NCBI GenBank assembly: GCA_030278955.1
Contig: JAOANR010000011.1
Location: 30,322,403 to 30,386,402 of the forward strand
Origin: Hygrophila difformis
Taxonomy: Eukaryota > Streptophyta > Magnoliopsida > Lamiales > Acanthaceae
Direction of reading: 5' to 3'
DNA length: 64,000 bases
Positions 56,596 to 64,000 of this stretch are shown here, piece after piece. The first letter of the stretch is position 1. Each line of letters starts with the position of its first letter. A program made the translations under genes and the position numbers. Under the pieces are notes generated by a model. That model had not been told where the DNA came from. It saw only the letters and a list, made by a program, of their open reading frames with translations, and ran no database searches.

Positions 56596-58320
56596 GATGC
56601 CCTCCTTACTTGGGCGAATTTCTTTCATATGAGAAGGAGCCCAAGTAATCTCCCTTTCTTCTTTCTTTTGGCGGTTATTTTCTTCTTCTCGAGGATACTC
56701 TTCATCACTCCCTTATTTACGTAGCCTACTACGTCTTTGGAGTGAACTGCCTTTCCAACTTCTCCTCTTTCTCTCTCTCTTTCCACCTTCTCCAATGGAG
56801 GATCCCCCTGCCCCTGTTACTGCTCTTTCTGCTGATATTCTCAGAGTTGAGAATTCTTTCGCTTCTCACTCCGCAGTTCGTCTCCTGCCTGAGGGCTTCT
56901 ATTCTTTAGCTCCGTTGGGCATTCCTGAGGATATTGATGAATGTACTGCTCGGATTTTCGATAATCGTTCTGTTCTTCTGTATGAGCCTTGTTTCTCTTC
57001 CAAGCTTTTCCCTTCATCTTTCGCTAATTGGTCTTCGGCCTCTCCCGATTATGTGGCGTGGTATCATCATCTCGAACCCCACTGTCATGACTCTTGGCAT
57101 AAATCGTATGTTCATCGCATGATTTCTCTTAGTACCTTGCCACTTCCCACAGATCTTCGCCCTATTCAAGCCCTTCTTTGTTTTTGGAATCCTTCTGTGA
57201 ACTGTTTTTGTTTCCCTTGGGGGATGATGACTCCCACCATTCAAGATGTGAAACTCCTCCTAGGCCTCTCTGTTCGTGGAGATAACCGTGCCATCATGTC
57301 GTTGCCCAAGGAGAAAAATACCGGCTTTTCTTCTGGCGATTCCTTTGCCAATTGGATCATTTCCCATCAGAGTGATCCTGTTTCGCCTGCTCCACATCCT
57401 TCAGAGCCTCTTGCTTTCATGATGTACTTTCTTACAAAATTCTTCTGGTGTGTTCCTTCTAAGGGTGTTCTCCTCGAAACACACTCTCTAGCTTCGGCAC
57501 TTCTTAATCATGTGACTCTGCCCTCAACCGATTTCTTCCTTGCTCATCTGTATGCGGGCATTTCGGCTACTGTGTCGGGTTGGGAAAAAGGTTCGTCTGA
57601 TAAAGCCCGTGGTCCGTTATGGTTCCTCCACTTGTGGTTGGTTTGGCACTTTCGCGACATTTCTCAATTTCCTCCCCATGATATTCGTTCTAATCATTTT
57701 ATCGCTCCTGATCTTCTTAGAGCATCCCTTTCTCCCTTGTCGATTCCTCATTGGATCAACTATTTCTTGGGTCGTACTGCCGAACAAGCCTTTTCTCATT
57801 ATCACTATCGGAAAACTGACTTTGCTTGGGTCAGGGAGATTGCTACTTCCCCCCTTCGGGGCTCCCCTTCCTTTAGCTCTTGCTCAAATCTGGAATAGGT
57901 GTATATTACCTCGTCCGATCTTCAATGGTTCCACATTTGTGTCTGCTAAGTCTGCTATTCCTTTCGAAGTCTACAATCCCCATTTGGTCAGCCGTCAATT
58001 CGGCTTTGGTCAAGACTTAGTGGAAGCTCTCAGAGCCGGCAAACGCCTTTCTGCTTCTGCCAGCCGTCAGCAATGCTCCCTCTACCATAAACGTTTAATC
58101 TCTTTTAAGGTTTGGAAGTTTGCTGTTCGTCCGGGATGTGTTTCCTCACGCTTTCAGTCCTGGTGGAATAGTGTTGCTGGAGCTTTTTTCAGTGCCAACC
58201 TTGATTCGGTTCTGCGGAGGGGTGGTTTCTCTCCTATTCTGGCATTCTCTTCTTTCCCTTCATCATCTCCGGGCTCCACTCCTCAGCACATCCTCGGTTC
58301 GTCTTCCGCTTCTCGCCCAG

Positions 58321-58405
58321 GTATGTTTCTTTTCTTTCTCCTTCTCCTTTGGTCATTGCTTGTTCCCTTATTTTTCTTTTTGTCTTACTTATTCGATTTT
58401 TTCAG
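58321..58405 (+). other. PMD gene intron 1
   Basis: CCCAG|GTATGT donor and TTTTTTCAG|ATG acceptor, 85 bp, T-rich. Splicing joins two frames correctly (G|AT = Asp). Confidence 0.7.
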
Positions 58406-58551
58406 ATGTTCCTCGCTCTTCTACTTCGGAACCTGGTCGAAAGAGGCCTGCTTCGCCTTCGGCCTCCCTTGTCGACTTTCTCCCTCCTACTCAGACCAGA
58501 AGGCGTTCATCTCATTCACCGCTTGGCAGAATCCCTACCTCTCTTTTTGCG

Positions 58552-58623
58552 GTTTGTTACACTACTCTTTTTCTTTTCCGAGTCCCTTTCTTTCGATTAA
58601 TTTCTTTTTCTTACTCTTACCAG
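58552..58623 (+). other. PMD gene intron 2
   Basis: GCG|GTTTGT donor and CTCTTACCAG|GTC acceptor, 72 bp, T-rich. It is a multiple of three, so retention would not shift the frame. Confidence 0.55.
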
Positions 58624-59760
58624 GTCCCACCTGTTTTACCACTATCCGATGTTCCTCCACTTCCAACTGTGGTTTCGGCCCCTCCTGTAGCCGAATTTCG
58701 CACATCGGCCAGTACCAGTAATTTGGCTGTTTATGCTGGTTCTTCTGCTGTTAATCCTCGGGGTTTGATTGAAAGTTCTACTCCGGCCGACCCTTCCGTC
58801 CCTCTTTCGGTCGATCGTCCTCAGCCTATTACGGATTCTGTCACACCCTCGTCTTCGGTCATTCCGAAACCGACTGGCCCCTCCTCTAGTGGTATGACTG
58901 CTGATGAAGCCCCTGCCGATCGGGTCCCTTTATCGCCATTTCCTGATCGGCATGTTTTAGACGATTTCTTTTCTCCTGCTTCTCTAGTTTCTCGTCCGTC
59001 GGATCTTTCTGTTCACCTTGGCGATTGTTTGGCCAGGCTGTGTAATCTAATCGGCCGGAAATCTGACGTGGAATTCGTCAACCCTAAACCGATCCTTATT
59101 CTCTTGTCTCATCTTGAGCAACAATTTCATGACGAGATGGTGTCTCTGAATCTGAATGGCACTCTTCAGATGATTACGAAGTCTGTCCTCTCAATGGATC
59201 AGGAACTCATGGCTCATTTGAAGATGCGGAATAAACTTGCCGTCGAGCGTGAGGCTGCAGCTTCTTCACGAGCCATCTTCGACAATTATTCTGCAGAGTT
59301 CGGGTTCAAATGAATAAGTTGTCCGAAGTGGAATCTCAGGAACTCAAACAGTCCGAGGACCTTTCTTTGATTCGGTCTGAGATAGCCAAGCTTCAACGAC
59401 AAGAGAAGGATTTGGAATTAATTTTGGCTCAAACTAAGCGAAAATCGGCCGATCTGAAACAGTCGATCAAAACCCTTCGTCAATCGGCCGAAGCTCCCAG
59501 GGCCAAAATCTTAGATTCTCAGGAGGATGCTTCTTATCTGGCCATGCGGATCAGTTTCAACGATTTCATTCTTGGCACCTTCCAAGAAAAATGGGCCGAA
59601 ACCCAGTCCTTAGTTGGTCAACTGGATTCGGCCATCAAAAGCCTTGGTGGGCAAAGTGTTGTTCACGTCTCTTCTCCACATGTCTTATTTCCTTTGGATC
59701 CTTCCGAGATAGAGTCCTCCCCTTCGGGCGATAACCCACCTTTGCCAACCATTCCTTCAG

Positions 59761-59846
59761 GTAATCTGTTCCCTTCCATTTCCTGTTGTGATTCTTCTTT
59801 CATGCTCTCTTACTTATTATTCCCCCTTTTCCTTTTTCTCTCCTAG
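59761..59846 (+). other. PMD gene intron 3
   Basis: TTCAG|GTAATC donor and TTTCTCTCCTAG|GGA acceptor, 86 bp. Splicing opens the frame to the TAA at 60023-60025. Confidence 0.65.
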
Positions 59847-60330
59847 GGAAAACTGGTGCTTCCTGTGGTGCTGGTTCATCCACCGTTCGTCTCCCGCCTG
59901 GTGAAGTTGCTGGCCCTTCTTCCTCAGCAAGTCCGAATCTGATGACATCTTCAGTTAATCCCACTATCGCTGCTTCGCGAGGCTTAGATGATACCGTTCC
60001 TTTTGATGCCCAGGAAGACCACTAATTTGCTTTTGTATATCAATTCTGTGTTTTGACTTATCTTTTGTCAAGTGTAAATTTCGGTCACTCTTTTTCTCTT
60101 GACAGCTGTAATCGGCCTTTTTGGACTATGTTGGCCGATTCATTGTACTTGGATTCGTATCTTTTGTATCTTCTGTGATGCGATTCGTATCCCGTTAATT
60201 TCACTATTTTCGGTCTCCTTTATTGCTGATTTCTGAATGTTAGCAGCTTTTTCCGGGAATCAGTTGTAACGTTTTCCCATAAATAACATTTACTATTGAC
60301 CGTTTCTTTCGCCGAGCACTTATCTCTTCC

Positions 60331-60338
60331 TATAAATA
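60331..60338 (+). promoter_or_regulatory. TATA box preceding a second antisense ORF in R7
   Basis: TATAAATA in a good GC-framed context (TTCCTATAAATACCCGG), 57 bp before the ATG at 60395. Confidence 0.5.
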
Positions 60339-60394
60339 CCCGGCATTGTTGACACTTATCTATCACTTCCTTTTTCTCTTTTTTCTATAACAAT

Positions 60395-60775
60395 ATGGAT
60401 CTCCCTTTTTCCTTGCTCAACTTCCTGTCTCCAGTTCCTCCATGGTCTTTGGCAAGTATTCTTGTGCAAGGATTTCCAGACGTGGTACAAAAATCTTTTG
60501 CTTGTGCAACACGAGTTCAACTAATGCCCCTTTCACCATGTTCGTGTGGACGAGGATCTTTATCTATTATTCCAAATGAAGGTCTCGACGGCTATGCTGG
60601 TGTGCCCCTTTTCGACTTTGTGGATGCATATCCTGTCGGACCTTTTCTAATGGGGAAAATAACTACCCCTAGTTATTCCTCCCTCCTTTCCCTCTTCCAC
60701 CGTTTTTGGGTGACTGCCTCGCTGCACTCCTCCTTCTTCTGTCTGAGGTCGTGCGGATGCTGTACCCGAGTTTGA
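60395..60775 (+). CDS. Second antisense ORF in R7, 126 aa, unknown
   Basis: The ATG at 60395 follows a TATA box and a pyrimidine-rich leader, then an open frame MDLPFSLLNFLSPVPPW.. of 126 codons. It is rich in Cys, Ser, Leu and Phe and has no recognised domain or clear signal peptide. It might be the first exon of a longer gene. The coding case is weak and rests mainly on the upstream promoter-like sequence and its orientation like the PMD gene. Confidence 0.35.
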   Translation: MDLPFSLLNFLSPVPPWSLASILVQGFPDVVQKSFACATRVQLMPLSPCSCGRGSLSIIPNEGLDGYAGVPLFDFVDAYPVGPFLMGKITTPSYSSLLSLFHRFWVTASLHSSFFCLRSCGCCTRV

Positions 60776-61043
60776 CTTCTACCTCTGGGACGTTGTACTC
60801 TTCGTTCTATCGTATCCAAGAGTAGAAGTTCGGTGGTCGGACCTAAATCGGCAATACTGTTCTGGGGCAAGCAACTGTGCCCTGCTTCTGTCTTGCCGAT
60901 CGTTTTAGCGGCATTTCTACAAGGCTGAATGTCTCTCAAGGACCTTTCCCTTGTATATGCCTGCTTAGTATAGGACGTTTCCCTTGTATATTGTAATTTC
61001 GGGCTATCGACGCCGCTTTCGGCCGAAGTAGCACCCTTTTTGT

Positions 61044-61735
61044 TAGGGGTGAAAGCGGGACGGATAATTCCCGCCCGATCCGATGCCGTATTCGATTATA
61101 TTCGAATCCGAATTCGAATTTTGATATCCGGCGGATATTTGGCGGATACGGGACAGGATATGGGATTGTAAATATCCGCCCGTATCCGAAAAAATCCGAA
61201 TTTTATGCGGATATTATCCGTATTTTCTATCCGAATATCCGAAAATTTATATATATATATATTTATATATGTATATTATAATATTATATTAACTATAAAA
61301 TAAATAAGTAATAATATACGTATAAATATAATCAAAAGCTTGAAAATCATATGTAATTAAATCAAATCATATTAATCAACTCGACTATATCATTAGGTTC
61401 TTTGCATCTAAACTGTAGTACGTAACATCCTGTAGTGATGCTATTTAGATGTCTTGAACGAAATAACTAATGATTTTGAAAAATTTAAAAAATCAGTTTA
61501 GCTTACATAGTATATATTCTGATTTTTCTTAAAAAATTATTAAAAAAAATTAATTTTTAAAAATAAAATATTATCCGAGTTAAAATCCGAATTCGTCTCG
61601 TATCTGTTTCCCGAAATATTCGAATTCGTATTTGTATCCGGCTTATTCGTATTCGATTCCGTATTCGACAAAAAAATATGGGATAGGATACGGGACGAGT
61701 ACTATCCGCCCGTATCCGTCCCGTTTTCACCCTTA
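61044..61735. mobile_element. hAT non-autonomous element (692 bp) with 8 bp target duplication
   Basis: The ends TAGGGGTGAAAGCGGGACGG and, reversed, TAAGGGTGAAAACGGGACGG form a 23 bp terminal inverted repeat with two mismatches. CTTTTTGT flanks both sides (61036-61043 and 61736-61743), a perfect 8 bp target duplication. Subterminal TATCCG/CGGATA words are dense. There is no ORF. Confidence 0.95.
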
Positions 61736-61793
61736 CTTTTTGTACTTATTCGTTCATGCAATAAAATCTTTACTTTTTCGCATCACTTAATGT

Positions 61794-64000
61794 TTAATCC
61801 CATACTGATGGATAATATTTCTTCATGTATCTTGCATTTACTGGATTTGACATCTGCTCACCATTTTCGTCCACCAAAATGTATGCTCCATTCGGTAATT
61901 TGGTATGAACAATAAACGGTCCCTCCCAATTGGGACTCCACTTACCTAATCGGCCATCCTTCTGCTTAGGTGGCCATATAACTTTCCAAACTAAATCTCC
62001 AACTTCAAACCGCGACGAATTCGCTTATTGTACCAATCGGCCACAATATCTTTATTTTTCTGTAAATTCTCAAAGGCTTGCACCCGATTGGAATTAATCT
62101 CCAATAACTCATCTTTCATCGCACAATCATACTGTTCGGCCGACATTGAATCCGCCTGGCTTGTTCTCAAAGTCGGCACTGTTATTTCGGCTGGCAACAC
62201 TGCATCCATTCCATAAGTCAGCCGAAATGGTGTAAACCCAGTAGCTGAAGTTTTAGCATTTCGATAAGCCCACAATGCTTCAGATAACTTCTCATGCCAT
62301 TTTCTTGGTTGGTCTTCGATCATCTTCTTTATAATTCCTATCAACTGTTTGTTTGTGGCCTCTGCTTGTCCATTTCCTTGTGGGTAATATGGTGACGAAT
62401 GCACAATTTTTATTCCGTATTCATCTGCAAAGGCCTTGACTTTTTCTCCCACGAATACAGTTCCTCTATCTGTTAGAATCGTCTGTGGGATCCCGAATCT
62501 ATAAATCAATTGTCTTTTGATAAACTCGATCACCTCCTCTTGTGAAATACTGACGTACGCCTGAGCTTCGGCCCATTTCGTGAAATAATCTGTTGCCACT
62601 AGCACGAACTCATGTCTTTTCGACGAAGAGGGATGAACTTTTCCTATGATGTCCATGGCCCATCCTCTGAATGGCCATGGTTTGATCATTATGTGTAATT
62701 CTTCGGCCGGTAACTTCTGAATCGGCCCATGTTTTTGACATTCGCTGCATCCTCTCGCATATTTTTCACAATCAGGACCCATATTCGGCCAATAATATCC
62801 TAGCCGAATAATACTCCACTTCATTGATTTTCCTGCCCGATGTGCACCACATATTCCTTCATGAACCTCTCCCATTACCCTTCTGGCGTCCTCTTCTCCA
62901 ACACATCTGAGCAATACTCCATCAATAGCACGCTTGAATAATAATCCTCCTATTATGACGTAATCCATCGCTTTCCGTTTTTCGGCTGGATTAGCCTCTG
63001 AAGGATCTTCTAATGTCTGTGCTATCTTTTTTATCCATTCGGCCTTCTCTGTTTCGGCCAAATGTACTTCCACATTCCCTGCTATCGGCATCAACCGATA
63101 TCTAGCTGCATGTTGAGCGAATTCGTTGGCTACTTTGTTCTTTTCTCTCGGGATATATTCAATGTATACCTCATCGAACTCTTCCAACAAATTAACCGCT
63201 TCTTCGTACAATCTAATCAACTGAGAACTCTTAACCGAAAAATCGCCTAATAATTGCTGGACGACTACTTGTGAGTCCCCTCTGATAATGATTGCTTTGA
63301 CTCCTTCTTCTATCAACCGTTGTAATCCCGAAATCAACGCTTTATACTCAGCTTGGTTATTCGTATATGACTCTGGCAATTGCACGAAATACTTGTGTAC
63401 CTTGCCCTCCGGTGTTTGTAGGGTAAACCCTGCTCCGACTCCTGAAGCGGCTTTAGAACCATCAAACGTCATCACCCATGGTTGCAAGTATACAATTCCT
63501 ATCTCATCGACTTCTTTCGGCCGATCTTGATGATCGATGTCATCGGTTACCGGATGTATCACATGATCAGCCAGAAAATCGGCTACAATCTGTCCTTTCA
63601 TAGCCCTCAAAGGTTGATATCTCAAATCGTATGCATTTAATTTCATGGCCCATTTGGCCATTCTTCGGCTACTGACTGGATCATTCATCATAATCTTAAC
63701 TATGTCAACCGAAGCCACCACTATCACTTGCCTCGGTTGAATATAATATTCTAATTTCTGGCATGCATGATAAAGACTTAAACATAATTTATGAATCGGC
63801 GAGTACCTTACTTCGGCGTCCCTTAGAATTCGGCTAAGATAGTAAATCGCCCGATCCCTTCCTTCATCGTCTTCTTGCGCCAGTAATGCTCCAATAGATT
63901 CTTCGGCCGCTGCTATATACAACTTCAATGGCCGTCCTAAAATCGGAGGAACCAACACAGGTGGATTCATCAAATCCTGCTTCAACTGTTCAAAGGCTTT
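61794..64000 (-). pseudogene. R7 pol, 3' part: RNase H, archaeal-type RNase H, integrase
   Basis: The frame is open from the right edge to about 61990, where a small frameshift occurs; the C-terminal piece runs in another frame to TAA at 61796-61794. The first RNase H has LKLYIAAAEESIGALLAQ. After a spacer comes the second, archaeal-type RNase H with MTFDGSKAASGVGAG, NNQAEYKALISGL and RGDSQVVVQQ, diagnostic of the Tat lineage. Integrase has HxxH..CxxC (ICGAHRAGKSM..CSECQKHG), TDRGTVF and HSSPYYPQGNGQAEATNK. The C-terminus holds GKWSPNWEGPF. Apart from the one shift, no lesion is seen in this part. Confidence 0.9.

Larger units (their letters stand above)
56795..60025 (+). pseudogene. Plant mobile domain (PMD) gene on the antisense strand of R7, four exons, frameshifted
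   Basis: Exon 1 (56795-58320) starts MEDPPAP and encodes the PMD core: LRPIQALLCFWNPSVNCFCF, PTIQDVKLLLGLSV and GPLWFLHLWLVWHF. It contains a one-base shift at the C-run near 57850. Exons 2 (58406-58551), 3 (58624-59760) and 4 (59847-60025) follow. They give a Ser/Pro-rich linker and a coiled coil (about 59310-59640), with another one-base shift near 59300. About 1000 residues would be encoded. PMD proteins (MAIN/MAIL-like) have been captured repeatedly by plant transposons; the host proteins act in silencing and genome stability. Position within R7 between integrase and 3' LTR and opposite strand mark it as an antisense extra ORF. The shifts suggest decay. Confidence 0.75.
55937..64000 (-). 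mobile_element. Tat/Retand-type Ty3 element R7, 3' two-thirds, minus strand
   Basis: The 3' LTR is at the left and pol is read from the right edge leftward. Between them lie 5 kb that carry genes on the opposite (plus) strand. The second, archaeal-type RNase H domain after the retroviral one is diagnostic for the Tat lineage. The 5' LTR, gag, protease and RT are beyond the right edge. Confidence 0.85.

Noticed and set aside
58120..59313. Single-exon protein covering the PMD linker
   Set aside because: The start lies inside exon 1 in the wrong frame and the frame runs through introns 1 and 2; the spliced model explains the T-rich segments.

Overview
This window is plant nuclear DNA. It is dominated by LTR retrotransposons nested in one another, with one intact-looking host gene, a decayed endogenous pararetrovirus, several small DNA transposons and a SINE. 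The host gene is a late-blight-R1-type NLR. That family, the AT-rich non-coding DNA and the mix of Tekay, Sirevirus, Tat and Athila-like elements point to a dicot, most likely an asterid (for example Lamiales). The species is inference only.

Layout. 1-4503: 3' end of an Athila-like Ty3 element (R1) with an extra ORF and a 2.1 kb LTR. It has jumped into the integrase gene of a Tekay chromovirus (R2; 4504-7881 visible). R2 in turn interrupts a minus-strand LTR element (R3; 7882 to about 8960). 8964-10643: a Stowaway MITE, a hAT-like repeat and an AAT microsatellite. About 10950-19500: a solendovirus/cavemovirus-like endogenous pararetrovirus with its ORFs in order but full of stops and frameshifts. 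20548-20775: a tRNA-derived SINE. 20827-41068: a Sirevirus (Ty1-copia, R4) with TSD GTTTT and a degenerate gag-pol and env-like ORF. Between its pol and env-like regions sits a very young Tekay-derived element (R5, 26880-38128, TSD CTTTC). R5 has lost gag, protease and most of RT and carries instead a sense coiled-coil ORF and an intron-containing antisense gene. 41483-46018: a short gag-only LTR element (R6, TSD ATAAT) with minisatellites in its LTRs. 46019-50500: intergenic DNA with a TIR-bounded minisatellite element, MITE relics and an RNase H relic. 50544-53977: the NLR gene. 54308-54992: two small DNA transposons. 55937-64000: a minus-strand Tat/Retand-type Ty3 element (R7) with dual RNase H. 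It carries a multi-exon plant-mobile-domain gene on its antisense strand and a hAT insertion with a perfect 8 bp TSD.

How it fits together. Where both ends are visible, LTR boundaries are fixed by terminal inverted dinucleotides, primer-binding sites, polypurine tracts and matching 5 bp target duplications, so the order of insertion can be read: R5 after R4, R1 after R2, R2 after R3. The recurring theme is accessory genes in retroelements. Three elements of different lineages (R1, R4, R5) carry related ORFs of the 'putative plant transposon protein' type, two in sense and one antisense, and R7 carries an antisense plant-mobile-domain gene. Most other reading frames are broken. The NLR and the R5 antisense gene are the cleanest coding sequences in the window.
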